This document shows, one piece after another, positions 27,538 to 37,069 of a stretch of 64,000 bases of DNA; the stretch's first letter is position 1, and each line of letters starts with the position of its first letter. Under the pieces are notes generated by a model, which saw only the letters and a list, made by a program, of their open reading frames with translations, did not search any database and was not told the DNA's origin. A program made the translations under genes and the position numbers. This stretch comes from Staphylococcus schleiferi (lineage in GTDB: Bacteria > Bacillota > Bacilli > Staphylococcales > Staphylococcaceae), in the NCBI RefSeq assembly GCF_900458895.1, contig NZ_LR962863.1, forward strand, positions 2,170,001-2,234,000, in the 5' to 3' direction.

Positions 27538-28605
27538 TTAAGCAATAAATTTCTTATCTTGAGATTTACGATAGAGATATTTAACAATAACCGCAAGCAC
27601 GATAAAGAGGCCAATAACCCCCATAATTGGGTAAACCACTTTAATAAGTCCTTCAAAGCCTACGAAACTTAATCCGTATGCTAACGGTACAAGTATAGAA
27701 ATCATAATATAATAACCTTTTGTATAAGGTGTTGTAAAACGTGCTGCAAATGAATAAGACAAACCTAAAATTGTGTTATACATTACAGCTAACATCACGA
27801 TAGATAATACAAATGTTAAAATTGGAGATATTTTCCCCGCTAAAACTAATGTTGGGATGGCAGAATCTTTAATCGCTGTATATTCTGAGTGTAAAGCGAA
27901 GTTAATTAAACCTAATAATACTAAATAGACAACCCCACCTAAAAGACCACCTAAACCAGAGACTAGTCTCTTAGATGCATCTCCACCGATTGCAACTAAA
28001 GTACTAAATCCTACTGCAAAAGCAAGACCACCATAATTGAATCCATTCCAAATTGCTAAACCAATATTTGGTGTTTCAACAACACTGTTGATTTTTGAAA
28101 TAGGAATGCTGCCTTTAAATAAGAATGTGACAGCAATCAGTACAACTAAAACAATTAATACAGGGGTTACAATCCCTAAAGCTCTTACAATCTTATTAAA
28201 ATCCATAAGTAATGTGATATAGACGGCAATACACATCAAAAGCGCGCCTAACCATGTAGGTACACCAAAGCTCTCTTCAAATGTAGAGCCTGCACCCGCA
28301 ATCATCGTAATTGTTACGGCATAAAGTGACAAAATTAATACATAATCGATGACAAGACCGATTTTTTTACCAAATAAATACTCAAGTGTCGATCCATGAT
28401 TATCTGCATCAAAGGCTGTCCCAATTTTTGCAACTTGACGCCCGATAAATGTCAGGATTAAACCTGAAATAAGTACACCTATATAGGAATAAATACCATA
28501 TCTACTGAAGAATTGTAGGACTTCTTGCCCAGTTGAAAAACCGGCACCTACAACAACGCCTACATAGGCAAAAGCTATTTTTATAGCTTCACTATATTTT
28601 TGCAT
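27538..28605 (-). CDS. YkvI-family membrane transporter
   Basis: This 355-residue integral membrane protein has about ten helices and resembles the YkvI family, remote relatives of the APC/LeuT-fold transporters. The N-terminal GAGFSTGQEVLQFF and the GGLAFAVGFSTLVAIGGDAS segment look like substrate-site unwound helices. Substrate is unknown. It lies 42 bases upstream of the esterase pseudogene on the same strand. Confidence 0.75.
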   Translation of the reverse strand: MQKYSEAIKIAFAYVGVVVGAGFSTGQEVLQFFSRYGIYSYIGVLISGLILTFIGRQVAKIGTAFDADNHGSTLEYLFGKKIGLVIDYVLILSLYAVTITMIAGAGSTFEESFGVPTWLGALLMCIAVYITLLMDFNKIVRALGIVTPVLIVLVVLIAVTFLFKGSIPISKINSVVETPNIGLAIWNGFNYGGLAFAVGFSTLVAIGGDASKRLVSGLGGLLGGVVYLVLLGLINFALHSEYTAIKDSAIPTLVLAGKISPILTFVLSIVMLAVMYNTILGLSYSFAARFTTPYTKGYYIMISILVPLAYGLSFVGFEGLIKVVYPIMGVIGLFIVLAVIVKYLYRKSQDKKFIA

Positions 28606-28971
28606 ACTGTTTTGACCTCCTCGTTAGCAAAACACGTAAAACATTAAAACATATTACTCCATTAATTTCAAATTACGATACGCCTATCAACTATCTGAAA
28701 GGCTTGATATGACAGCTATGAGCGCATTATCAAATGATTTTCTTACAGTTTTTTATACTTTTTTATGAATAAACACACGTTACAGGCAATCAATTATGCA
28801 TATTTATTCTAATTATGAATAGATTCAACAAAAGATTTCATAGAATTCTTAAAATTTTATAGGTATTTTTTGAACCCAAAAGTTTTTACGTACGCTTTTA
28901 GAGTAATTTTATACTCATTTAAGTCTCGAAAATCCCCTTTTAAATTTCAACCTTTACTTATCTTTAACTAC
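28606..28971. other. AT-rich region upstream of the YkvI gene
   Basis: No gene or clear repeat is seen. It presumably holds the promoter of the YkvI gene and ends at ISL3 remnant B. Confidence 0.4.
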
Positions 28972-28979
28972 AAAAAATC
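28972..28979. repeat. Target-site duplication, left, of ISL3 remnant B
   Basis: AAAAAATC is repeated exactly at 29795-29802 on the other side of the element. Confidence 0.85.
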
Positions 28980-29794
28980 GGCTGTACACTTTATATGGTG
29001 GTTATGTGTCTATAATAATTAAGTCGCAAACTTCCGATTGCTTCTTCGAGTCTCGCTTTCCCAGGCGCCTTACCTCAACTAATTTTGGCTTTTATTGTAG
29101 CTCATAAGAAGCCAAAATGGATTTTCGGTTTCGGCTCTATGCCTCGGGAGTCTCGACTCGATACGCAATCTATTTAAGCAATTTCACTATTGAAAAGTGG
29201 CATTGCTTTTTTCTTTGATCTTTTATACAGTCTAAAAATAATAAAAATGCGATTTTGAAGTTATAAAAGTTGCGATAGCCATATGAAATTTAATCAGTTT
29301 AACTTTTTGATTAATTCCTTCAATCGCACCATTATTGAATTGAGGGGTTCCAATCGTATAAGCAATGATATCCTCATACTTTCTGTAGAAGCGTAACACT
29401 TTCCATCCATACATTTAAAACGTTGTTTTAACAGATTTAAATACACTGCTATCTCTTGGAATCTTAAAAAAGTAATTCGCGATAAACGTTTTCCGTGTTT
29501 GTGTATTCAGTTTGGATTCGTATGATAACAGTGAGGACAAGTCATAGGCTTGTATGAAAGGGTACCAAAGATGACGTTAGATTTCTTACCTCTAATAACT
29601 ACATCTTCTTCCACTTTAGTGATTTTAATATTATTATCTTTAATTTTTAGTAACTTTAATATATCATTACACATAGGCGCAATATGTCTCCTTTATTTTT
29701 GGTTTAGTCACTTAAAATTATAGAGGCATTTGCGCTATTTTTGTACAAAAAAGCAGGATGACTTATGTCATCCCACCATAAAAAATGAAGAACC
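28980..29794 (-). mobile_element. ISL3-family insertion sequence remnant B (815 bp)
   Basis: It has the same ends as remnant A and a perfect 8-bp target duplication AAAAAATC. The left part includes the same folded non-coding segment (about 29017-29164). The minus strand retains the first part of the transposase, including a zinc-finger CPHCYHTN, and a C-terminal part. The central catalytic core is deleted, and there are additional stops and small deletions. Remnant A lacks a further 260 bases or so at a different junction, so each was shortened separately, or B-like copies gave rise to A. Confidence 0.9.
29174..29674 (-). pseudogene. ISL3 transposase remnant B
   Basis: The N-terminal portion (MCNDILKLLKIKDNN, then TCPHCYHTNPN followed by a stop, then HGKRLSRITF and NLLKQRFKC in the next codons) is fused by deletion to GWKVLRFYRKYEDII and FNNGAIEGINQKVK. 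About two thirds of the normal transposase, including the DDE core, is absent. Confidence 0.85.
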
Positions 29795-29802
29795 AAAAAA
29801 TC
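29795..29802. repeat. Target-site duplication, right, of ISL3 remnant B
   Basis: AAAAAATC, identical to 28972-28979. Confidence 0.85.
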
Positions 29803-29872
29803 TATTGCTTAATGTATCAATTAGACACGACAATATTGATGATAGGCACTTCGATTCAAGGTGATGCAATAA

Positions 29873-29915
29873 AAAAACGAGACAGAAATCTTGTTGGATA
29901 AAATTTCCGCCTCGT
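29873..29915 (-). terminator. Terminator behind the 165-residue protein gene
   Basis: On the minus strand AACGAG...GAAAT pairs with ATTTC...CTCGTT and is followed by TTTTTT. It lies about 30 bases behind the stop at 29946. Confidence 0.75.
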
Positions 29916-29945
29916 TCATACATCCGTTTGCGATCGTACATTGCT

Positions 29946-30443
29946 TTATGCGTCTTTATAATGGTTTAATTGATCAAAATCAACCACTACTTGATCCATA
30001 CGTTTCGCTGTTTCTTTCAATACGTTTCTGGCCACTTTATTATTTGGATCAAGCTTTAAGATTTGTTTTGCAACACTAAAAGCCCTTTTATCAGAAATAA
30101 CAGGCTCTGGAATTGCATGCAACAGTAACATTTGTAATAAACTTTTTACTTCTTTACCTTCAGTCAAATCAATTGATGATTTAGCATGATAATATGCAGC
30201 ATCTAATGCGCCTGGCACATCACTCAATGGATATACAAGTAATAAGAAAGCTAAATCATGAATTTCTGCTGTTTCTTCCGCTTTAATCATATCAAGCAAA
30301 CATGTATAATACATGACACTTTCTTCCTCATGTGCACTAGAGATATACGCTTCTTCAAAAGCTAAAAAGTCAGTTGCAGACATTAAGTTTTTTACCGCTT
30401 CAAATTCGCCGTTTAAGACATGTTTCTTTATTAAATCTTGCAT
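29946..30443 (-). CDS. Conserved helical protein of unknown function
   Basis: This 165-residue soluble protein is rich in Glu, Lys and Leu. Helix-turn-helix repeats near the C-terminus (FSVAKQILKLDPNNKVARNVL) look TPR-like. I do not recognise a family with confidence. It has a good ribosome site (AGGAGGACAAGCC) and its own terminator, so it is probably expressed as a single gene. No signal peptide or membrane helix is seen. Confidence 0.7.
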   Translation of the reverse strand: MQDLIKKHVLNGEFEAVKNLMSATDFLAFEEAYISSAHEEESVMYYTCLLDMIKAEETAEIHDLAFLLLVYPLSDVPGALDAAYYHAKSSIDLTEGKEVKSLLQMLLLHAIPEPVISDKRAFSVAKQILKLDPNNKVARNVLKETAKRMDQVVVDFDQLNHYKDA

Positions 30444-30609
30444 GGCTTGTCCTCCTGAATGTGCCTATGTCCATTTACCACTATCTTAACATAATTACAT
30501 TAAGATTGCAGTTTGACCTGCCACATTAAGTTATATTTTTATCGTATTATCTCATATATTTACATTCTAACATATTTTATATCTATCACGCTCAGTCTAA
30601 GGATTGAAA

Positions 30610-31626
30610 TCATACAGAACGTGTTCGATACATCAAATACAAAAAGTAAGGCGCACCAATCACAGCAACGACGAGACCTGCTGGTACGCCGCTCGGTTGT
30701 AATAAAATTTTTCCTAATGTATCTGAAACAGTCAGCAGTAAAGCACCAATGACAATAGAAATCGGTATAAATAATTGATGTCTTGGTCCTACCATTGACT
30801 TTGCAATATGAGGCCCCATTAAGCCGATAAATCCAATTGCTCCCGCCACTGACACTGCAGCGCTAGACAAGAGAACAGCAATCAAAATTAATAAAATACG
30901 TGCTTTATTAAGCGGAACACCCACACTTTTAGCAATCGTATCACTTGTATTTAAAATATTTAAAGTTTCAGATTGAAAGATAACAATAGGCACTAAAATA
31001 ATAAGCCAAGGTAAAAACGCGAATACAAAAGGCCATGTATCGCCCCAAATATTGCCTGCCAACCAAGTGGCTATAAATTCAGATTGATCTTTGTCAAATG
31101 TCGACATTAGCGTAAGCGCAGCACCTGACAACGCAGTCGACATCCCGACACCAATCAATACCATACTTGCTGGAGAAAGACCTTTATCCCCTTGATAACT
31201 CAAGATGAAAATTGCAAAAGCCGTCAACAGTCCACCTACCATACTGATGATAGGTAAAACATAAACAAACTGATCCGCTTGGATTTGACCAATTGCGATA
31301 AACAATGCGATAGCAAAGCCACTTCCTGCATTAATACCTAATATACCAGGCTCTGCTAATGGATTTTTAGTCACACTTTGTAAAATCACGCCACTCAAAC
31401 TTAGAGCGATACCCGCCATAAGTGTAATCAACATACGCGGCAATCGGAAATCAATCAATATCAATTGATCTGCTGCATTCCCTTGGCCTAAAAACGTTTG
31501 AATAATACGACGATAGGACATCGCATATTCACCAGTTGTGAGATTCCAGACTATAGCTAAACAGAGTACGATAATAGCAGTCACTAAAACAATGCGTTGC
31601 TTCCGTTTCAATTTTGGATGAATCAT
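30610..31626 (-). CDS. fhuG: Ferric hydroxamate ABC transporter permease FhuG
   Basis: This 338-residue FecCD/BtuC-type permease has about ten helices. Family blocks include RLPRMLITLMAGIALSLSG, NPLAEPGILGINAGSG and GFIGLMGPHIAKSMVGPRH near the C-terminus, where the ATPase docks. Together with FhuB and FhuC it imports Fe(III)-hydroxamate siderophores. It overlaps fhuB by 4 bases and is last in fhuCBG. Confidence 0.93.
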   Translation of the reverse strand: MIHPKLKRKQRIVLVTAIIVLCLAIVWNLTTGEYAMSYRRIIQTFLGQGNAADQLILIDFRLPRMLITLMAGIALSLSGVILQSVTKNPLAEPGILGINAGSGFAIALFIAIGQIQADQFVYVLPIISMVGGLLTAFAIFILSYQGDKGLSPASMVLIGVGMSTALSGAALTLMSTFDKDQSEFIATWLAGNIWGDTWPFVFAFLPWLIILVPIVIFQSETLNILNTSDTIAKSVGVPLNKARILLILIAVLLSSAAVSVAGAIGFIGLMGPHIAKSMVGPRHQLFIPISIVIGALLLTVSDTLGKILLQPSGVPAGLVVAVIGAPYFLYLMYRTRSV

Positions 31627-32627
31627 ATCGTACTACCCCCTTTTCGAATGAGGTAGAAGAAATAAGGGACACCTATAAAAGAAATAATAGCACTCATAGG
31701 CGCTTCTCCCAGTAATCTTGCAACTAAATCTGCCAATAGGACTAACGTTCCACCCATGACCGCTGCCATTGGGAGTACTTTGATATAATCAGTTCCTACT
31801 AAATAACGTACGATATGGGGCACAATCAGACCAATAAAAGCAATCTGACCTACCATCGCCACTGATATCCCCGCTAATAACATTGAGAGCACTAAAGCTA
31901 GTGTACGAATCCATTTTACATTTTGTCCTAAACCAGTTGCCAAAGTTTCACCTAAACTTAAAATCGTCAGTTGGCGACTTATAAGAATAAATAAAGCTAA
32001 AACAACTAACACAATGGGCGCACTAATCATAATTTGTTGCCAGTTTGTACCGGACACACCGCCAGCACTCCAAAAATTAATAGACTGATTCAGACGATAA
32101 ATTAATGCAATCCCTTGACTTAATGCAGTCAAAAGAGCACTAACCGCTGCACCCGCAAGAATCAGCCGCATTGGATTAAATCCATCACGTCTTGACGAGC
32201 CAATCATCATCACGATTGTACCGCCAAAAATAGCGCCTATAAATCCGGCCAAAATAAGCACCGTAAAAGGCGCAGAGGGGAAAAATGCATAAGTCACTGC
32301 CAACGCAAAAGCAGCCCCAGCGTTTAAACCAATTAAACTGGGGTCTGCTAATCCATTTTTTGTGACGCCTTGAATCACTGCACCCGCTGTGGCTAAAGCA
32401 ACCCCTACTAATACCGCTCCAATATTACGCGGGATACGAATTTCAGAAATAATATTATGTGCTTGAATCGATGGATCATAATGGAATATGGCTGCAGCAA
32501 TCGTTGACAAATTGACATGCGCCTCACCCAATAAAATAGAAAGAACAAACACAAATATGAGTATCACAAGTGCACAAATCAGTTGCAATGCATAATTTAA
32601 TTTAACAATTTTAATTTTATTTAACAT
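31623..32627 (-). CDS. fhuB: Ferric hydroxamate ABC transporter permease FhuB
   Basis: This 334-residue FecCD-type permease is the partner of FhuG. Family blocks are RIPRNIGAVLVGVALATAGA, NGLADPSLIGLNAGAA and AFIGLIVPHIVRYLVGTDY. It is 24 bases behind fhuC and overlaps fhuG, so the permeases are translationally coupled. The substrate-binding lipoproteins (FhuD types) are not in this window, as in S. aureus. Confidence 0.93.
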   Translation of the reverse strand: MLNKIKIVKLNYALQLICALVILIFVFVLSILLGEAHVNLSTIAAAIFHYDPSIQAHNIISEIRIPRNIGAVLVGVALATAGAVIQGVTKNGLADPSLIGLNAGAAFALAVTYAFFPSAPFTVLILAGFIGAIFGGTIVMMIGSSRRDGFNPMRLILAGAAVSALLTALSQGIALIYRLNQSINFWSAGGVSGTNWQQIMISAPIVLVVLALFILISRQLTILSLGETLATGLGQNVKWIRTLALVLSMLLAGISVAMVGQIAFIGLIVPHIVRYLVGTDYIKVLPMAAVMGGTLVLLADLVARLLGEAPMSAIISFIGVPYFFYLIRKGGSTI

Positions 32628-32651
32628 TTGAATACGCCATGCCTTACCGCT

Positions 32652-33455
32652 TTATGCTTTCTCATAGTGCTTACACAATAAATTATAAGTCACTAACATT
32701 GGCTTGCCTGTTCGAGGATCAGTGCTCAGTTCCGCATCAATATTAAATACTTTTTCTAAAATCTCGTTCGTTAACACCTCATGCGTTTCACCTTGCTTAA
32801 CGATATCACCATTTTTCATCGCAATCAGATGGTCAGAAAAACGAATTGCTTGGTTAATATCATGTAAGACCATAATAATCGTTGTCCCATGTTTCGCATT
32901 CAGTTCTTGTACGAGCTCTAAAATTTCAAGTTGATGTGAAATATCTAAATAAGTCGTCGGTTCATCTAAAAAGATAATATCTGTTTTTTGAGCCAAAGCC
33001 ATCGCAATCCATACGCGTTGACGTTGACCGCCACTTAAATCATTGACTGCACGATGTTTAAAATCAATTGTTCCTGTTACACGCATCGCCCAATCGATTT
33101 CTTTTTTATCTTCTTCATTAAGACGTCCAAACCCTTTTTGATGTGGAAATCGACCGTAAGAAACCAATTCACCCGCAGTTAGCCCATCTGCTACATCTGG
33201 TGATTGAGGTAAAATCGCGATTTTTTTCGCAATTTCTTTTGTAGATTGTGTATGAATATTTTTACCATCTAAAGAGATTTCGCCACTTTTAGTATTCAGT
33301 AATCGTGATAAGGCCTTCAGTAATGTAGACTTCCCACAACCATTTGGCCCTATAATGGACGTAATTTTCCCATCTGGTATAGCAACGTCTAAGTTGTTCA
33401 CAATGACACGTTCACCATATCCGATAGAAACTTCTTTACCTATTAATCTGTTCAT
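32652..33455 (-). CDS. fhuC: Ferric hydroxamate ABC transporter ATPase FhuC
   Basis: This 267-residue ATPase has Walker A GPNGCGKST, signature LSGGQRQRVW, Walker B IIFLDEPTTYLD and switch VLHD. Sequence is very close to remembered S. aureus FhuC, which also energises other siderophore permeases. The ATG at 33455 is chosen over one six bases upstream, since GAAGG directly abuts that one. A Fur box lies about 130 bases upstream. Confidence 0.94.
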   Translation of the reverse strand: MNRLIGKEVSIGYGERVIVNNLDVAIPDGKITSIIGPNGCGKSTLLKALSRLLNTKSGEISLDGKNIHTQSTKEIAKKIAILPQSPDVADGLTAGELVSYGRFPHQKGFGRLNEEDKKEIDWAMRVTGTIDFKHRAVNDLSGGQRQRVWIAMALAQKTDIIFLDEPTTYLDISHQLEILELVQELNAKHGTTIIMVLHDINQAIRFSDHLIAMKNGDIVKQGETHEVLTNEILEKVFNIDAELSTDPRTGKPMLVTYNLLCKHYEKA

Positions 33456-33585
33456 CGTCATCCTTCTTTCTTAAAACGATTCCGCTTCCATTCCTATTAT
33501 GAAAAGCGTTATTTGTACATTACGAGATAGACGTGACCAGTTTTCTATTTATATCACGCTATTTTGTAGATCTATTTCATCCAAT

Positions 33586-33600
33586 TGATAATCATTATCA
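33586..33600. promoter_or_regulatory. Fur box upstream of fhuCBG
   Basis: TGATAATCATTATCA is a perfect palindrome matching the core of the Fur consensus, positioned ahead of fhuC. Iron repression of fhuCBG is known in S. aureus. Confidence 0.88.
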
Positions 33601-33728
33601 TATATTTGTTAGTATATCATCCTTTGCTAGAAATTTCTAACTGAAACTTAATTGATATACATACATTAAACGAAACGAAAAACGTCTGTTTGTTAAACGA
33701 TTGATACTTTTATTTAACAAAAAATAAA

Positions 33729-33768
33729 AAAGTGAGATAGTCCAAACTATTTGGTAACTATCCCACTC
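33729..33768 (-). terminator. Terminator of the YitT gene
   Basis: On the minus strand GTGGGATAGT pairs with ACTATCTCAC (one wobble), followed by TTTTTT. Confidence 0.8.
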
Positions 33769-33809
33769 ATGCTACTCATATCCACTTTTCTTAAAAATGT
33801 CCTTTTAAA

Positions 33810-34646
33810 TTAGTCTTCTACTAAAAAGCCATTACCGTATACATCACGAACGTCATGGACGACTACAAACGCGTTTTCATCAATTTTTCGTATCATGCGC
33901 TTCGTCCGTGATAATTGCGTTTTACTAATCACTGCATACAAAACATCTGTTTCTTTTTTTGAAAAGTAACCGCGACCGTTGAGTATAGTAATACCTCTGC
34001 CTATATCTTCATCAATCATTTTAGCAATGCGATCTGGCTCTTTAGAGATGATGGTTACAGCTTTTTTAGGATTTAATCCTTCTATAACAAAGTCCATTAC
34101 TTTTGTACCTATGTACAAACTAATAATTGTTAACAGAGCACGGTCTAAAGGAATGACTGTCAACGAGATCAGCACAACAATTAAATCGAAGAAGAGTAAG
34201 GCATTGGGTGTACTCACATCTAAATATTTATTTGCGATACGCGCCAAAATAGTTGTTCCTGCAGTCGTACCTCCCGCCAATACAATAATACCGATTCCTA
34301 ATCCTACAGAGAAACCACCGAATATCGCATTAATAATGACATCATCCGTTTTTACATGCCATGACTCAGTTAAACTAAGGAAAATAGAAATCAATACCGT
34401 CGCTAGTATGGTTAAATACATACTTCTTTTACTTAAAAATTTATACCCCACACCGATTAAAATCGCATTCACCACAAAGTTTGTGATAGCTGGAGATAAG
34501 TGAAATGCATAGTATAAAATGATTGCGAGCCCTGTTACACCGCCTTCACCAAGATCCGCAGTGATAATAAATGCATTTACGCCGGCTGAAAATATAAACG
34601 CACCTAAAACGACTAAAATTAAATCTCTAATTGTTCTGCTCACCAA
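33810..34646 (-). CDS. YitT-family membrane protein (DUF2179)
   Basis: This roughly 278-residue protein has five to six N-terminal helices containing GGVTGLAIILYY and GIIVLAGGTTAGTTILA. A cytosolic C-terminal DUF2179 domain follows (about 195-278, ending VRDVYGNGFLVED). Family function is unproven. The first codon is TTG or the adjacent GTG (34643); AAGGGA spacing fits either. It is monocistronic, divergent from the small RNA gene upstream. Confidence 0.85.
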   Translation of the reverse strand: MVSRTIRDLILVVLGAFIFSAGVNAFIITADLGEGGVTGLAIILYYAFHLSPAITNFVVNAILIGVGYKFLSKRSMYLTILATVLISIFLSLTESWHVKTDDVIINAIFGGFSVGLGIGIIVLAGGTTAGTTILARIANKYLDVSTPNALLFFDLIVVLISLTVIPLDRALLTIISLYIGTKVMDFVIEGLNPKKAVTIISKEPDRIAKMIDEDIGRGITILNGRGYFSKKETDVLYAVISKTQLSRTKRMIRKIDENAFVVVHDVRDVYGNGFLVED

Positions 34647-34764
34647 ACCATTCCCTTCATCTTAAGATTGTCTTTTTATATTGTCATTAGCCATATTATC
34701 ACAACTTTATGACAATTCGTACCCTTGAATTCCGAGTTAGTGTAAACGATTTTATTAAAGTGTT

Positions 34765-34811
34765 AAATTTCTGAATATTTAGTTTACTTATGGTGTAAAA
34801 GTGTGTATAAT
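34765..34811 (+). promoter_or_regulatory. CodY box and promoter of the small RNA
   Basis: AAATTTCTGAATATT (34765-34779) differs from the CodY consensus AATTTTCWGAAAATT at two positions. It abuts a promoter with -35 TTTACT (34783-34788), a 17-bp spacer and -10 TATAAT (34806-34811). The position would allow CodY repression. Confidence 0.6.
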
Positions 34812-34817
34812 ATGAAT

Positions 34818-34984
34818 TACCTTATTTGTTGCTAGTTTACTAGTCAACAAGAGGCCATCTCCTTTGTGTTTTTTATAGTAAGAGAGATTTTTTGCTCGAG
34901 GTTGATATCATGCTCGAATATCAATCTAAATTATTCATTTCCCGTCTAAGGCAGTTCAGCAAGCGCTGGGCTGCTTCTTTTATG
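34818..34984 (+). ncRNA. rsaD: Probable RsaD-type small regulatory RNA
   Basis: No open reading frame is present, but a near-consensus promoter precedes it. The transcript would end at a good intrinsic terminator: GGCAGTTCAGC pairs with GCTGGGCTGCT (with G-U pairs), then TCTTTT. Predicted length is about 165 nt. An unpaired TTTCCCGT sits just before the terminator stem, resembling the C-rich UCCC seed of several staphylococcal sRNAs. The place beside nupC, the length and the CodY box agree with what I recall of S. aureus RsaD. I cannot compare sequences directly. Confidence 0.6.
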
Positions 34985-35067
34985 CGTTAATTTCATTTGG
35001 AATAATAAGCTGATATGGGCTACTCACAGTTTAAGACATTAACCTTTCAATATCATCACTTACACAT

Positions 35068-35110
35068 AAAAAAGAGAGAGACAGGACGATGATGTCCTGC
35101 TCCCTCATTT
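35068..35110 (-). terminator. Terminator of nupC-like gene
   Basis: On the minus strand GAGCAGGAC pairs with GTCCTGTCTC around ATCATC and is followed by a T tract. Confidence 0.8.
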
Positions 35111-35139
35111 TTTCATTCCGTCGCTCACCGGAATCACAA

Positions 35140-36366
35140 TTACCAAGCGAATAAACCTACAAAACCTGCTGTTAATAATGAAACTAAAATACCCGCTAAT
35201 AACATCATTGGTACATATTTAGAAACAAAATCAGACGTCTTTTCATTAACAATCCCTTTTAATGTACCGATAATCATACCAATTGTTGAGAAGTTAGCGA
35301 AAGAAATTAAGAATGTAGAAATAACAGCGCGGTGGTGCGGTGTATAACTATTAATTTCACCAGTAATTTCACCCATGACAACAAATTCGTTTGTCACAAT
35401 TTTCTTCGCCATATTTTGTGCAACTTTCCACACTTCATCTGACGGTAGACCTAATAAGAATGCAAACGGCCACATAAATACACCTAAAACTTGGTCTAGA
35501 CCAATGCTTCCTTTTAAGTGGAATAAGTGTGCAATACCACTACTGATAAGGTGGATCAAACGGTCTGCCAATTCTGCTAAAGCAACAAAACTAATAACGA
35601 AAGCAATGATAATTAAAACAAGCTTACCAGCATTTAATACTGAATCTCCCAAGAATGAGAAGAACGGTTGACGCGCTTCATTTTCACGTAAGTCATAAAT
35701 AACATCGTCATTTACTTCAACTTTAACTGGATTCAAAATTGAAGCTACAATCATCGCATTAACAATATTTAATGGGATGGCTGTCAATACTAATTCACCT
35801 GGAATCATTGTGACGTAAGGCCCAACAATCGCACCAGATACAGAACTCATTGACATCATTGCAATCGTTAACACACGTGTTTCTTTCATGCGCTTTAATT
35901 GTTCACTCGAAACCGCAAGTGCTTCAGTGTTACCTAAAAACATCATTTCAATACCAAAGAATGCTTCAAATTTAGGTTGACGTGTAATTTTGGCTAACAC
36001 CCAACCAATTGCACGCATAATCCATGGCAAAATACGGAAATACATTAAAATGTCAAACAAAGGCACAACTAATAAAATAGGGAAAAGCGCAGCAACAGCC
36101 ATATCTAACTGTTTGACTTCTGTCCAACTTTTAAATGCAAAACCTATACCTGCAAATGCAGCATCTATTACCCAAGAGATACCTTCTGCTGCTTTTTTAA
36201 CGGCTAAAGTTCCAGCAGGGAAGTATACGAAAAACCAAGCTAAGATAAGGTTCAATACAACTAAGACAGCGATAGAACCCCATTGTATATTTTTACGGTC
36301 ACGTGAACACAGATATGCAACACCCAAAAATACAAACAAACCAATAATGTTAATGATCAAATACAT
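35140..36366 (-). CDS. nupC: Concentrative nucleoside transporter NupC
   Basis: This 408-residue permease of the CNT family imports nucleosides by ion symport. Family landmarks are NTEALAVSSEQLKRM, SVSGAIVGPYVTMIPGEL and SFANFSTIGMIIGTLKG, with about ten membrane segments and reentrant loops. The length is normal. The substrate range (pyrimidine versus purine) cannot be told from sequence here. It stands alone with its own terminator. Confidence 0.9.
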   Translation of the reverse strand: MYLIINIIGLFVFLGVAYLCSRDRKNIQWGSIAVLVVLNLILAWFFVYFPAGTLAVKKAAEGISWVIDAAFAGIGFAFKSWTEVKQLDMAVAALFPILLVVPLFDILMYFRILPWIMRAIGWVLAKITRQPKFEAFFGIEMMFLGNTEALAVSSEQLKRMKETRVLTIAMMSMSSVSGAIVGPYVTMIPGELVLTAIPLNIVNAMIVASILNPVKVEVNDDVIYDLRENEARQPFFSFLGDSVLNAGKLVLIIIAFVISFVALAELADRLIHLISSGIAHLFHLKGSIGLDQVLGVFMWPFAFLLGLPSDEVWKVAQNMAKKIVTNEFVVMGEITGEINSYTPHHRAVISTFLISFANFSTIGMIIGTLKGIVNEKTSDFVSKYVPMMLLAGILVSLLTAGFVGLFAW

Positions 36367-36795
36367 AAGGATTTACCTCTTACCTTTCAACTGTTTTTAA
36401 CACAACAAGTATACCACGCGTATGACATAGTGAGAATATGTTTTTTTAATAATATTTAGGTCAAAAACCCCTCTTTCTTCCATTACGTATAGCCCACGAC
36501 AAACGACATTCTCATATGTCGAGATGAACAATGCAGTTCATCGAGTCATGCCGACCTAGCTAACTATCACACACATATCCAAACTGATTCGCATATTGTT
36601 AAACTGAATGGATTGTGCATCCGCCTTAAATGAAGCGACGAGTAAAACTTGACTATTTCACGTTATTTAGACTTTAAAGTCCAGCTGAATGCCGTTCTAG
36701 TCCAACAAAATTTTTGATTAAATTCAATAATTTTACATATTCTTTCTAAAATCACTATTGCTAACAAATATAATTCAAGGTATTCTATAATTAAA
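36367..36795. other. Intergenic region between nupC and feoA
   Basis: No gene is supported. A 61-codon minus-strand reading lacks a ribosome site. The region presumably holds the nupC promoter and upstream part of the feo promoter. Confidence 0.4.
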
Positions 36796-36796
36796 T

Positions 36797-36815
36797 GAAA
36801 ATGATTATCATTAAC
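36797..36815. promoter_or_regulatory. Fur box upstream of feoAB
   Basis: GAAAATGATTATCATTAAC matches the Fur consensus core (AATGATTATCATT is palindromic). It lies about 20 bases before feoA, so Fur would block the promoter or early transcript. Confidence 0.85.
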
Positions 36816-36832
36816 GATAAGTAGGTGGGAGT

Positions 36833-37069
36833 ATGTTACATGTTGCAAATGCTGAGGTTGGAAGAAACTATCGAGTCAAAGCTTTAGAAACGCAAAACAT
36901 TCATTTGAAGCATCGTTTACGCGCGCTTGGATGTGTGGAAGGTTGTTGCTTATCTATTCATCAAAAAGGTTTATTTAAAGGGCCTTGTACTTTAAAAATT
37001 AACGGCCAACAAATTTGTATACGAAATTGTGATGCTTGTGACATCCTATTGGAGCAGGCCTATGAGTAA
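36833..37069 (+). CDS. feoA: Ferrous iron transport protein FeoA
   Basis: This 78-residue SH3-like cytosolic partner of FeoB holds [19 protein letters not shown] and the C-terminal half typical of FeoA ([12 protein letters not shown]). It is unusually rich in cysteine (six). It starts behind GTAGGTGGGAGT. Its stop overlaps the feoB start (ATGAGTAA), giving translational coupling. The Fur box is directly upstream. Confidence 0.9.
   Translation: MLHVANAEVGRNYRVKALETQNIHLKHRLRALGCVEGCCLSIHQKGLFKGPCTLKINGQQICIRNCDACDILLEQAYE

Noticed and set aside
29232..29414. 60-codon minus-strand reading as a stand-alone gene
   Set aside because: It is a fragment of the decayed ISL3 transposase of remnant B, not an independent protein.
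33979..34503. 174-codon plus-strand reading opposite the YitT gene
   Set aside because: Antisense shadow; no ribosome site and the opposite frame matches a known family.
34818..34984. Riboswitch or T-box leader for a downstream gene
   Set aside because: The transcript points toward the 3' end of nupC, which is on the opposite strand, so there is no gene for it to lead; a free sRNA fits better.
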